Position numbers and translations under genes: made by a program. This document shows, piece after piece, positions 8,775-17,343 of a DNA stretch of 64,000 bases. The notes beneath the pieces were generated by a model, which saw only the letters and a program-made list of their open reading frames with translations, ran no database searches and was not told the DNA's origin. The DNA is from Clostridium hydrogeniformans DSM 21757 (lineage in GTDB: Bacteria > Bacillota > Clostridia > Clostridiales > Clostridiaceae), in contig NZ_JMLJ01000017.1 in the NCBI RefSeq assembly GCF_000686705.1, positions 21,263 to 85,262 on the forward strand. Reading direction: 5' to 3'. Each line of letters opens with the position of its first letter. The stretch's first letter is position 1.

Positions 8775-10388
8775 TTATTCCATATTTTTAAATTCCTTCA
8801 TAATTTCTTCTGCAACCTTCATTCCATCAACTGCAGCCGATATAATCCCACCTGCAAATCCTGCCCCTTCACCACTAGGATATAGCCCTTTTAATGAAGT
8901 GCTTTGAAGCATGGTATTTCTTTCTATTCTCACTGGAGCTGAAGTCCTTGTTTCAATTCCTGTCATGACTCCACCTGATGTTGCAAAACCTTTTATCTTT
9001 TTCTCAAATTCCATAAATCCTTCTTTTAGTCCATCTATAACATAGGAAGGTAAACATTCCCTCATGTCCTTAAACTCATATCCTGGTCTATAAGTTGGCT
9101 CCACATTCCCTAAAGATTTTGTAATATTATCTTTCATAAAATCACTTATAAGCTGCACAGGGGCCTTATAGTTTCCCCCTCCTACTTTATAAGCTAAAGC
9201 TTCATAATATCTTTGAAATTCCATTCCTCTTAATGGGTTACTTCCTTGAAAGTCTTTAGGAGAAACACTAACTACAATGGCAGAGTTTGCATTTTTTAAA
9301 TCTCTCTTATAATAACTCATTCCATTAGTTACAAGCCTTTCCTCCTCCGATGAAGCACCTACAACCTCTCCGCCTGGACACATGCAAAAACTATATATAG
9401 ATCTATCTAATTTTTTACTTGTGTATGCTAATCTGTAGTCTGAGGCCTTAAGCCTAGGATGATTTTTATATATTCCATATTGATTTTCATCCATCATATC
9501 TTGAAGATGCTCTACTCTGACTCCTATGGAGAAAGGCTTTGCCTCCATATTAACCCCATTTTTATAGAGCATTTCATAGGTGTCTCTTGAACTATGCCCT
9601 ATGGCTAAAATTAAAGCTTCACAAGGTACTTCTTCTCCATTTACAATTATAGATGTTATTTTTCCATTAGAAGAGTTTATTTCTTCTAGCTTTGAATTAA
9701 ATAACACCTCTCCACCAAGACTTATTATCTCTTCTCTTATATTTTTAACCACATCTTTTAGTATATCTGTTCCTATATGTGGTTTTCCTCTATATATTAT
9801 TTCTTTTGGAGCACCAGCATCAACTAGTTCCTTTAATATATAATCACATCTTCTATCTTTTATCCTAGTTGTAAGCTTACCATCTGAGAAAGTCCCTGCT
9901 CCTCCTTCTCCAAACTGGACATTAGACTCTTTATTTAATTTTCCTGTTTTCCAAAACTCTTCAACTGTTTTACTTCTTTCCTCTACAGCCTCTCCTCTTT
10001 CTATAACTAATGGTCTATATCCATTCCTAGCTAATAAAAGAGCTGAAAATATTCCTGATGGTCCAAATCCTACAACTACGGGCCTTGATTTTAGCTCTTT
10101 ACTTCCAAATACTATATGATCTTCTAGTTGCTTGTCTTCTAGTTTTACATCATTATCTTTTATTCTTTTTAAAATTTTATCTTCATTTAGACATTCTACA
10201 TCAACGCAATAATTAAACCTTATGGAGTTTTTACGCCTAGCATCTAAAGATTCTTTAATAATTCTAACTTCTTTAATGTCACCTTCTGAAATATTAAGCT
10301 TTTTATAAAGCTTTTTATAAATATATCCCGTATCCTTCTCTATGTCTTCATCTATATCTAAAACAATATTGTTTACTCTTAAGGTCAT
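8775..10388 (-). CDS. FAD-dependent dehydrogenase, COG2509 type
   Basis: This 537-residue flavoprotein has a Rossmann FAD site, VVGFGPSGIFSALLLARNGYRPLVIERG, near residue 105. A second conserved segment (VQFGEGGAGTFSDGKLTTR) follows near 157. The C terminus has PSGEGAGFAGGIISAAVDGM, which closes the FAD site. About 95 N-terminal residues precede the FAD domain, as in other members. The physiological substrate is unknown. Its ATG has GGAGGAAA upstream. It follows cdaR by 14 bases and so probably shares that transcript. Confidence 0.8.
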   Translation of the reverse strand: MTLRVNNIVLDIDEDIEKDTGYIYKKLYKKLNISEGDIKEVRIIKESLDARRKNSIRFNYCVDVECLNEDKILKRIKDNDVKLEDKQLEDHIVFGSKELKSRPVVVGFGPSGIFSALLLARNGYRPLVIERGEAVEERSKTVEEFWKTGKLNKESNVQFGEGGAGTFSDGKLTTRIKDRRCDYILKELVDAGAPKEIIYRGKPHIGTDILKDVVKNIREEIISLGGEVLFNSKLEEINSSNGKITSIIVNGEEVPCEALILAIGHSSRDTYEMLYKNGVNMEAKPFSIGVRVEHLQDMMDENQYGIYKNHPRLKASDYRLAYTSKKLDRSIYSFCMCPGGEVVGASSEEERLVTNGMSYYKRDLKNANSAIVVSVSPKDFQGSNPLRGMEFQRYYEALAYKVGGGNYKAPVQLISDFMKDNITKSLGNVEPTYRPGYEFKDMRECLPSYVIDGLKEGFMEFEKKIKGFATSGGVMTGIETRTSAPVRIERNTMLQSTSLKGLYPSGEGAGFAGGIISAAVDGMKVAEEIMKEFKNME

Positions 10389-10402
10389 TAACTTTCCTCC
10401 AA

Positions 10403-11641
10403 TTATTTTTTGCTTATGGTTACTTTTATTTTTTCTGGCTTACTACTTATAATCTTAATACCTTCTTTTACTGTAACTTTTACTGTAATTTCTTGTTCTC
10501 CTTCTACTGCATTACTTAAGTCTATTTCTGCTACAACTTCATTGTCCTTAAGATTTTTAATATCCTCTTCTCTTCCTTCTACATTTACCGTTATCTTATC
10601 GCTATCTAATGTTGCCTTTAATTCATTTTTTAATCCCTTCATGGCAATAGGTATAACTAATTCTTTTTTAATATTTTCCTTTGGAGGCTCCTCTTTAGCC
10701 ACAGTTTCCACTACTACTTTTATATTTACTGAATCTCCTCCATTTAATATCCTTATTCCATTTGGAATTCTAAGCTTTGCCACTAATTCTTTATTCCCTG
10801 TTATTGATGATAAATCTATAGGTTCCGTATCCATAGATGATATATTCTTAAGCTCTGAGTCATTTCCTGTTACCTCTACCTTACTTGGGGTTGACTCTAA
10901 AGACTTTAAGGTTAACTTATCACCTAATGCCCCCTTAGTTTTTACATTTACATCTATAACCTTACTTTTTCTAATAGGTATTACTACATTCACTGTTGAA
11001 GGATTTATACTTACCTCCGATACCTTTCTTCCTGCTTCATTTACAGCGGTAAGAGGCAATGTAAGTTCTATATCCTTATCTACATTCTTTTCTTCTCCTT
11101 TTGCAATAAGCTCATTTACATTGTTAACATACTGAGCTGGTCCTGAAACCATGGCATTACTTGGACTTATTACAGGATTAGAAGCATAGTAACCTGACTT
11201 AGTTTTTGTAGTAACATCAGCCTTTATAGGTACACTCTTTTCCACAAGTTCATCTAAGTTCATCTTTATGCTGAGGGTTTCTGTTCTAATAATGTATATA
11301 TTATTAGGTGACTGCTCTACCTTAACTGGGATATTGTTTTCTCCCTTTTTTAAGGCATAAGAACTAAGGTCCACCACTAGTTTAAATTGATCAGCTTTTA
11401 CACGATACACATCATTTGCTGCCCCTTCAATAGATAAGTTAATCTTAAAATCTTGTGCTGGAAGCATAGCAAGCTTATATTGGGAAAGTACATCAGCATT
11501 TATAACCTCTACTGGTATGTTACTTATTTTTTTACTTATGGTAGGGTTCTCTACATTTGAAACATATAACCATAAACCAAAGGAAAATATAACACAGGCT
11601 ATCTTAATTAGGATGTCTTGTTTTTTCTTCTTATTATCCAC
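10403..11641 (-). CDS. cdaR: YbbR-domain protein, regulator of diadenylate cyclase
   Basis: This 412-residue membrane-anchored protein has an N-terminal transmembrane segment (IKIACVIFSFGLWLYVSN) and then an extracytoplasmic run of YbbR repeats of about 80 residues, visible as recurring V-P-I-...-G blocks. In Firmicutes it binds and modulates CdaA, which is encoded just upstream. It starts with GTG at 11641, inside the last 34 bases of cdaA, with GAGAGGGTG before it. The overlap implies translational coupling. glmM, often the third gene of this cluster, is not next; a flavoprotein gene follows. Confidence 0.88.
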   Translation of the reverse strand: MDNKKKKQDILIKIACVIFSFGLWLYVSNVENPTISKKISNIPVEVINADVLSQYKLAMLPAQDFKINLSIEGAANDVYRVKADQFKLVVDLSSYALKKGENNIPVKVEQSPNNIYIIRTETLSIKMNLDELVEKSVPIKADVTTKTKSGYYASNPVISPSNAMVSGPAQYVNNVNELIAKGEEKNVDKDIELTLPLTAVNEAGRKVSEVSINPSTVNVVIPIRKSKVIDVNVKTKGALGDKLTLKSLESTPSKVEVTGNDSELKNISSMDTEPIDLSSITGNKELVAKLRIPNGIRILNGGDSVNIKVVVETVAKEEPPKENIKKELVIPIAMKGLKNELKATLDSDKITVNVEGREEDIKNLKDNEVVAEIDLSNAVEGEQEITVKVTVKEGIKIISSKPEKIKVTISKK

Positions 11642-12462
11642 TTTTTCACCCTCTCCCCTGCAGTAAGTTTTCTAAGGTCTTTTCTATTCTTCATGAGCTT
11701 TAAAAGCTCAAACTTCAGTTCATCCCTTGCAAAATTCCTCTTAAGTCTTCCATTAACTGCAAGAGATATAGTCCCTGTTTCTTCTGAAACTATAATAACT
11801 AAAGCATCTGACGTCTCTGAAAGCCCCATGGCTGCTCTATGTCTTGTTCCCAGTTTTTTGCTTATTGTATTATTACTGGTTAAAGGTAAAACGCAGCCTG
11901 AAGAAACTATTCTATCATTTCTTATGATAGTAGATCCATCATGAAGTGGAGTATTAACAACGAATATATTTTCAAGCAATGCAGAACTAACTACAGCATC
12001 TATATTAGTTCCCGTTGCTATTATCTCTCCAAGACCTGTATTTTGTTCTATAGCAATTAATGCTCCTGTTTTACTTTGTGATAAGTTATCTACTGCTATA
12101 ACTATTTCACTCATAACCTTTTCTATAACTTCTTCATTATCTAAAATATGTCTATCTATAAAAGTGCTTCTTCCTAAATGTTCTAAAGCTCTTCTTATTT
12201 CTGGCTGGAATATAATTATAATAGATAACACACCTATTGTTATTGTTTTACTTAATATGGTATAAACCACTCTTAGCTCTAAAAGATAACTTATAGGAAT
12301 AAGTGCAAGTATAAATAATATTCCTTTCAGAAGCTGCTCTGCTCTTGTCTCTCTTATTAGCATATAACCTTTATAAAAAATATAAGCTACCACTAGAATA
12401 TCAAGTACTGATGGTATAGATATATTTTTTACGGTATTTAAAATAACTTCCCAAATCTCCAC
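11608..12462 (-). CDS. cdaA: Diadenylate cyclase
   Basis: This 284-residue membrane enzyme makes c-di-AMP from two ATP. Three hydrophobic segments fill about the first 85 residues, and the DAC domain follows. The RHR motif (GTRHRAAMG) is intact near residue 208. The usual DGA motif reads HDGS (LHDGSTIIRN, near 172), a conservative change. The GTG start at 12462 has AGAGGTG 7 bases upstream. c-di-AMP controls potassium and osmolyte uptake in Firmicutes. Confidence 0.93.
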   Translation of the reverse strand: MEIWEVILNTVKNISIPSVLDILVVAYIFYKGYMLIRETRAEQLLKGILFILALIPISYLLELRVVYTILSKTITIGVLSIIIIFQPEIRRALEHLGRSTFIDRHILDNEEVIEKVMSEIVIAVDNLSQSKTGALIAIEQNTGLGEIIATGTNIDAVVSSALLENIFVVNTPLHDGSTIIRNDRIVSSGCVLPLTSNNTISKKLGTRHRAAMGLSETSDALVIIVSEETGTISLAVNGRLKRNFARDELKFELLKLMKNRKDLRKLTAGERVKKWIIRRKNKTS

Positions 12463-12779
12463 TTGCCGTCACCTCTCTATACTCTATATCTATAATTATA
12501 CACTAACTCTTTAAACTTTAGTATAAAATTACTCTCCTATAATTTTAAAAATTATTTAATAAATTAGTCATTTTCTGCATTTAACCTAAATATATTTAAA
12601 TTAAAACCTAATTGTTAACATAAGGATAGAACGAATCTTCCTTCAGGTGGTGTTCTTTTCACCATCTGAAGATTAGATGAGTTAATCTAGGGGCGTATCA
12701 ACTGTTGTCTCCCACCTTTTAAGAGGATGGGGGTACAGTTGGTATCCATCAGATAAAAATATTAATAGGTGGTGATGTT
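12463..12779. other. Intergenic region between divergent cdaA and the 12780 gene
   Basis: The first 160 bases are AT-rich and presumably hold the cdaA promoter, though I could not assign one. The rest is the structured repeat copy 1 (12626-12738), followed by the ribosome site AGGTGGTGA of the plus-strand gene. Confidence 0.6.
12626..12738 (+). repeat. Structured dispersed repeat, copy 1
   Basis: This 113-base element shares its first ~66 bases almost exactly with 22924-22987, and a G-rich part further on. Three hairpins can be drawn. The first pairs CTTCAGGTGGTG with CACCATCTGAAG (12 pairs, one G-U). The second is TAGAT/ATCTA. The third pairs CCCACCT with AGG-A-TGGG inside an outer CAACTGT/ACAGTTG. 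No open reading frame is apparent. It ends about 40 bases before the start of a plus-strand gene. It could be a non-autonomous mobile element, the remnant of an IS200/IS605-type end, or a structured RNA. Confidence 0.65.
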
Positions 12780-13745
12780 ATGAAAAAATTATACTTAAAT
12801 ATTTTTTTAAGCTTTATTTTATTGCTTTTTTCTTTTACCCTGTTTAAATTTCTCACTCCTAAAAGTATTTCTGAAGGTACATCCTCTGAGTTAACTGAGT
12901 ATATAAATAATATTAACTCATTGAATGAAAATATTCTTACCTTTTCAGATATATCTAGTAATAATGAGGAATTAAAATCTAAATTATCAGAAACTATTGA
13001 GGAGTTATCCTCTTTAAAAGACTCTCTTTCTAATTTAAATCCCAATAATATCTCTAATAATTTTTTAGAAAATGGTGTTGAACAAAACCTACTATTTTAT
13101 AAACAACTTATTGGAATACTAAATAATCCCAAGGGGAAAGACATAGATAATAGTATCTCAGCTCTTATGAAATACGGACAAAAAACCAGTGAGTACTATG
13201 ACAATCTCTCATCTCCTAAAATATTATTTACTTCTCAAGGGGAATCATTTATGAAAAGCTTTTATAAGGATTTGCACCCCGAAATAATGACTCTTAAGGA
13301 GAAAGAGAACCTTAGATCAGAACATAAAAACTTTTTATTAAACTTCGAAGGCATAATAGAAACATTTTTTGAAAATAACAAAGAGTATTCTTCTCTTATA
13401 GAGAAATGTAGAGGTAATACCCTAGAATTTGAGGATATTTTAAAAGATATAGATAAAACTGCTGCTTTAATGGATGAGTTAAATCTCAAACTTTATTCAC
13501 TCTCTTATCCAAGTAGTGGAGTTGAAGCTTTCAATGCTTTTAATGAATCCCTAAATTTGTATAGTTCCTATATAAAAGAAGTTAGAAAAGCTATTTATTC
13601 TGAAATGTCTTCCTCTAAAAAATTAAGTAAATCTGATATCGACAAACTCTATGTAGCAGTAGAATCTGGAGAATCAAAATTTAAAAATTCAATAAGTATT
13701 TTTGAAAATAATTTTAAACAGTATAAAGAACTGGCTTTTAAGTAA
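12780..13745 (+). CDS. Secreted or membrane-anchored protein of unknown function
   Basis: I do not recognise this 321-residue protein. Residues about 5-27 are hydrophobic (YLNIFLSFILLLFSFTLF) after two lysines, a signal peptide or single anchor. No lipobox cysteine is present. The remainder is polar, rich in Ser, Asn, Glu, Leu and Lys, and looks largely helical with possible coiled-coil stretches. The ATG has AGGTGGTGATGTT before it. It is a plus-strand gene between minus-strand blocks, and a structured repeat ends just upstream. Codon use looks like that of its neighbours. Confidence 0.7.
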   Translation: MKKLYLNIFLSFILLLFSFTLFKFLTPKSISEGTSSELTEYINNINSLNENILTFSDISSNNEELKSKLSETIEELSSLKDSLSNLNPNNISNNFLENGVEQNLLFYKQLIGILNNPKGKDIDNSISALMKYGQKTSEYYDNLSSPKILFTSQGESFMKSFYKDLHPEIMTLKEKENLRSEHKNFLLNFEGIIETFFENNKEYSSLIEKCRGNTLEFEDILKDIDKTAALMDELNLKLYSLSYPSSGVEAFNAFNESLNLYSSYIKEVRKAIYSEMSSSKKLSKSDIDKLYVAVESGESKFKNSISIFENNFKQYKELAFK

Positions 13746-13878
13746 GATATAAGTAGCATTTTATAGATAAATTCACATAATAATCCTAAAACACATTATA
13801 CAGGGTATATTACTATGTATTAATACCATTATCTTGGGAATAATAAGGACATGAAAATTTTACATAAGGAGGCCTTTT

Positions 13879-14460
13879 ATGCGAAAATACTCCATAATTG
13901 TTCCCATTGTAATGTTGGTATTTTTTAACATACTCTCTATAGAAACATTAGCCATGGTGAACTATCCAGTGGATTCTATGGTGTTTTTAGAATCTGACAG
14001 CTTATATACTAAAGAAAATAGTAAAACTCTTTATAAAGAAGATGAAGAGGTAGTGCAAGTATTTAATAGTGGAAATAATACGGTTCTCTTAACCAAAAGT
14101 GATATATATTTAATGTCTCAGATTGTTTATGAAGAAAGTAAGGGAGAACCTTATGAAGGTAAGGTTGCTGTAGCCTCTGTAATACTAAATAGGGTTACTC
14201 ATCCCTCCTTTCCTAAGTCCGTTGAAAATGTAGTGAAACAAAAAAATGCTTTTTCATGCGTTATTAATGGAAATATAACTGCAAAACCTGATGATAGTTC
14301 TACCAAAGCAGTTATGGATGCAATTTTAGGAACTGATCCAACAAATAATGCAGTCTTTTTCTACAACCCTAAGATAGCTACTTCAAAATGGATGAAGGAT
14401 GTTCCAAAAACCAACATTAAATCCATAGGGAATCACGTATTCTTTGATGCTAAAAAATAA
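13879..14460 (+). CDS. Cell wall hydrolase, SleB/CwlJ (Hydrolase_2) family
   Basis: This 193-residue exported protein has an N-terminal hydrophobic segment (residues about 4-26) and a Hydrolase_2 catalytic domain from residue 75 on. The family block SQIVYEESKGEPYEGKVAVASVILNRV contains the expected catalytic Glu. AFSCV and FFYNP follow in the usual order. Family members cleave peptidoglycan, several in spore germination. It lacks the N-terminal peptidoglycan-binding repeat of SleB and lacks a ypeB partner, so a germination role is not assured. AAGGAGG lies before the ATG. Confidence 0.85.
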   Translation: MRKYSIIVPIVMLVFFNILSIETLAMVNYPVDSMVFLESDSLYTKENSKTLYKEDEEVVQVFNSGNNTVLLTKSDIYLMSQIVYEESKGEPYEGKVAVASVILNRVTHPSFPKSVENVVKQKNAFSCVINGNITAKPDDSSTKAVMDAILGTDPTNNAVFFYNPKIATSKWMKDVPKTNIKSIGNHVFFDAKK

Positions 14461-14489
14461 GACATCTGAAATCAGATGTCTTATTTTTT
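14452..14489. terminator. Bidirectional terminator between convergent genes
   Basis: A perfect 18-base stem (14452-14469 with 14472-14489), A-rich on one side and T-rich on the other, overlaps the stop codons of both the plus-strand hydrolase and the minus-strand reductase. It can serve both directions. Confidence 0.85.
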
Positions 14490-15350
14490 TGAAGATAATT
14501 TATCTAAATATGATGCCGCACTTAAGGATGCTATATTTCCTTCCCCTGCTGACTTAATGTATTGATAAGGCTTTCCTACACAATCTCCAGCAGCAAAACA
14601 TCCTGGTAAATTTGTTCTCATAAGTCTATCAACCTTTATGTGACCCTCTTCCATTTCAATTCCTGGTACAAGTTGCCCCGGAGATATACTATCTTTTAAG
14701 ACAAATACTCCATGGGTTACGACCTCTCCTGTTGTAAGGATTAACTTTTCTACAAAATCTGATCCTATAATCTCTAAAGGTCTTCCTTTAAGAATCTCTA
14801 TATCATCCTTTAAATCATATTCTCCTTGATACATAGGAAGATAGTATAACTTTTCTGTAAGTTCAGAAACAAAATTTGCTTCTTCTTCAGCTTCCTTATT
14901 ATATCCTATAACTGTTACTATTTTGTCTTTATAAAGTGGTGCATCACAAGTAGCACAGTATCCTACACCTCTTCCTAAGAATTCCGCCTCTCCCTTTATA
15001 GGCTTTGTATACTCTATACCTGTTGCAAGTATTATAGAAGATGCCTCATATATTTTTTCATTTACCATAAGTGCATAATAATCTCCCATGGCATATACTG
15101 CATTTATTCTTTCTTCTACTATCTCTATTCCCATCGAATCTATATGAGTCTTAAATCTCTCCTTAAGTTCCTTACCATCTACACCATATAATCCTAAATA
15201 ATTATTAACCTTTGGAGCCCTAGTTACCTTTGTGCTTAAATCTTTATTCCCAAAAACTATAAAATTTTTATTTCTTATACTTGCATTTAATGCAGCTGAA
15301 AGTCCTGCTGGACCGCTACCTATAATAGCTATATCATATCTATTGCCCAT
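14481..15350 (-). CDS. Thioredoxin reductase-like flavoprotein, candidate ferredoxin-dependent type (FFTR)
   Basis: This 289-residue protein has the thioredoxin reductase fold: FAD site GSGPAGLSAAL at residue 11, redox pair C132-A-T-C135, and C-terminal GCFAAGDCVGKPYQYIKSAGEG. The NADPH half is degenerate. Where NADPH enzymes have GGGxSA and HRRxxxR, it has VIGYNKEAEEEAN (147-159) and YLPMYQGEY, with no arginine pair. Loss of these motifs is the mark of ferredoxin-linked flavin thioredoxin reductases described from Clostridium. Thioredoxin is encoded upstream on the same strand. NADPH-independent activity is inferred. Confidence 0.8.
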   Translation of the reverse strand: MGNRYDIAIIGSGPAGLSAALNASIRNKNFIVFGNKDLSTKVTRAPKVNNYLGLYGVDGKELKERFKTHIDSMGIEIVEERINAVYAMGDYYALMVNEKIYEASSIILATGIEYTKPIKGEAEFLGRGVGYCATCDAPLYKDKIVTVIGYNKEAEEEANFVSELTEKLYYLPMYQGEYDLKDDIEILKGRPLEIIGSDFVEKLILTTGEVVTHGVFVLKDSISPGQLVPGIEMEEGHIKVDRLMRTNLPGCFAAGDCVGKPYQYIKSAGEGNIASLSAASYLDKLSSKK

Positions 15351-15749
15351 ACTTTTCTCTCCCTTTTTTATAACATCTATCTTCCTTATGACTATTATAG
15401 TCTTTTAAACCATTATAGATGAAAGGAAGAAACCTTATTAATTTTTTCATATTACTTCGTCTTATAATTCATAGAAATATGAAATTTGTAGTAAATTTAA
15501 TATTTCCTAAATAGTAAAATCATAATATTTTTATATTATTAATCATAATAGTAGCAGTTTTAATTCCCTTATTAAATAATTAAGGGATTAAAACTGCTAA
15601 ACTTCAAAATTAAACTAATGTTTCTTTTCTTTGGAAATTTTAAGTTTCTAGTCCCATAGATAAATTAAGACTAGATACAAGAATTGTAAAGTCACCTTTA
15701 ACGATAACTTATTTATGATTAAAGTTCATAGGAATTAAGTTTTAATTTC
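15351..15749. other. AT-rich gap between trxA and the thioredoxin reductase gene
   Basis: No gene is seen. A long inverted repeat occupies 15552-15599 (20 bases against 19, with a one-base bulge, around a 9-base loop). It may end the trxA transcript, although its tail is not a clean U-run. The remainder is AT-rich. Confidence 0.5.
15552..15599 (-). terminator. Possible terminator downstream of trxA
   Basis: Bases 15552-15571 pair with 15581-15599 apart from a single bulged base. The minus-strand tail after the stem is AT-rich but not a clear T-run. The structure is certain; its function is not. Confidence 0.45.
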
Positions 15750-16055
15750 TTATACATGCTTTTTTATAAATTGCTCTATTTCTGCCTTAGGTCTAAATCC
15801 TACTATTTTATCAACTACTTCTCCATTTTTGAATAAAAGTATAGTAGGTATACTTGCTATTCTGTACTGCTCAGCTGATTGTGGATTTTCATCAACATTA
15901 ACTTTTCCAAATTTAATATCTGATATTTCTTTAGATAGTTCATCTAAAACTGGTGATAACATTTTACATGGTCCACACCAAGTAGCCCAAAAATCTACTA
16001 AAGTTACTCCGTTAGATACTTCTGTAATTAAAGATGAATCATTTATCTCTCTCAT
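15750..16055 (-). CDS. trxA: Thioredoxin
   Basis: This 101-residue cytoplasmic disulfide reductase has the active site W26-C27-G-P-C30-K and the cis-proline segment IASIPTILLF near residue 70. The ATG at 16055 is preferred because GGAGGG lies 9 bases upstream; an ATG at 16061 is only 2 bases from it. The reductase that probably recharges it is the next gene on this strand, about 400 bases downstream. Confidence 0.95.
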   Translation of the reverse strand: MREINDSSLITEVSNGVTLVDFWATWCGPCKMLSPVLDELSKEISDIKFGKVNVDENPQSAEQYRIASIPTILLFKNGEVVDKIVGFRPKAEIEQFIKKHV

Positions 16056-16143
16056 TTTCATATCCCTCCAATATACCCCTATTGGGTATTTCTATAAATA
16101 TATTTTATTACAATAAAAGAATTTAGTCAATAGTTATAAAGGA

Positions 16144-17316
16144 TTACTCGAATGTTCCTTTAATTAAAATTTTATTTTTTCTCATACACTCTACGCCTTT
16201 TGATAATACCCCTTCTATGGTCAAATCTTCCTTACGTGCAATTATAAGATCTGCTGATTTTCCCTTAGCAATCCTTCCCTTATCATTAAGTTTTAGACAA
16301 TCTGCCACATTAGAAGTTATGGTTTTTAAAGCCATCTCAAGACTTATTCCATCATTAAGTACTGCATCCCTTACCTCTCTATAAAGAGAAGATACTGATC
16401 CTATACCAAGTCCTATAAATTCTCTATTTTTATTAAACTTAGGTAGACTTCCCTGACCATCTGAAGAGAACATTATATTTTCTACTTTAACTCCCTCTTC
16501 TAGAAGCATTTTAAGTCCTCTACTAGCTTTAACTTCATCTTCCTCTAAAAAATCCGGATCAGAGCTAGTAGTTAAATCTACATACCCCCCTTTTTTTCCA
16601 TGTTCTATAGCATCCTTAAAAAGATGTATACTTCTATTACAGTGGGTAGGAACAATTTGATTTATAGGTATCTCAGTATTCTCTATAAGCTTCCACATAT
16701 ACTGAAACTTTTTAGGACCATCACCTAAATGTACATGTACAATTCCAGCCTTACCACTTAAAAGCCCTGCAACTCTTGCATCTGCTGCAAGACTTATAAA
16801 TTGCTCAAAGGTAGGTTGAGAAGACCTGTGATCCGATAGGGCTACCTCTCCAACACCTATAATCTTAGGAATTAACATTATATCTTCTTTAATTGATGAC
16901 ATAATAGTTCTAACTGGTATCTCATAAGATCCTGTATAAACATAGGATGTTATTCCTTCCTCTTCTAAGGCATAAGCCTTAGCAAGAAGTGACTTCATAT
17001 CTCTACAAATACCATCAGTTCCTATACACCCTACCACAGTAGTTATTCCTGCTTCTATAAGTTCTGATAACTTTATTTCCGGGGTTCTTGTTTTAAAACT
17101 TCCTTCCCCTCCACCTCCACTTATATGGACATGAGCATCTATAAAGCCAGGCATTAAAATCATTCCATCCCCTTCTATTTCCCTTATAGATATAAAGTCT
17201 TCAGGTATTGAGATACTATCATATACCCCTTCTATTTTTCCATCTACAATAACAATAGTCTTTTTTCCTAAGTATTCCGGTGAGTAAACTTCAATATCTT
17301 TAATCACAGTTACCAT
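16144..17316 (-). CDS. iadA: Isoaspartyl dipeptidase
   Basis: This 390-residue amidohydrolase cleaves beta-aspartyl dipeptides from damaged or modified proteins. The metal site is visible: DAHVHISGGGGEG near residue 60, IIGVGEVALSDHRS near 160, HVHLGDG near 197, and the catalytic-Asp segment FSSDGQGS near 285. The C-terminal KGKSADLII is the usual amidohydrolase ending. A full AAGGAGG lies before the ATG. The TPR gene 28 bases upstream is on the same strand, so the two may be co-transcribed. Confidence 0.92.
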   Translation of the reverse strand: MVTVIKDIEVYSPEYLGKKTIVIVDGKIEGVYDSISIPEDFISIREIEGDGMILMPGFIDAHVHISGGGGEGSFKTRTPEIKLSELIEAGITTVVGCIGTDGICRDMKSLLAKAYALEEEGITSYVYTGSYEIPVRTIMSSIKEDIMLIPKIIGVGEVALSDHRSSQPTFEQFISLAADARVAGLLSGKAGIVHVHLGDGPKKFQYMWKLIENTEIPINQIVPTHCNRSIHLFKDAIEHGKKGGYVDLTTSSDPDFLEEDEVKASRGLKMLLEEGVKVENIMFSSDGQGSLPKFNKNREFIGLGIGSVSSLYREVRDAVLNDGISLEMALKTITSNVADCLKLNDKGRIAKGKSADLIIARKEDLTIEGVLSKGVECMRKNKILIKGTFE

Positions 17317-17343
17317 AAACCCGCCTCCTTAAATATTAATACT

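Noticed and set aside
10410..11135. 241-codon plus-strand open frame opposite cdaR
   Set aside because: It is a Ser/Phe-rich mirror of a real gene with no ribosome site or recognisable domain; cdaR on the other strand is clear.
12626..12738. Coding sequence or CRISPR-like array in the repeat
   Set aside because: No open frame of useful length and only one copy at each site, with no spacer-repeat periodicity.
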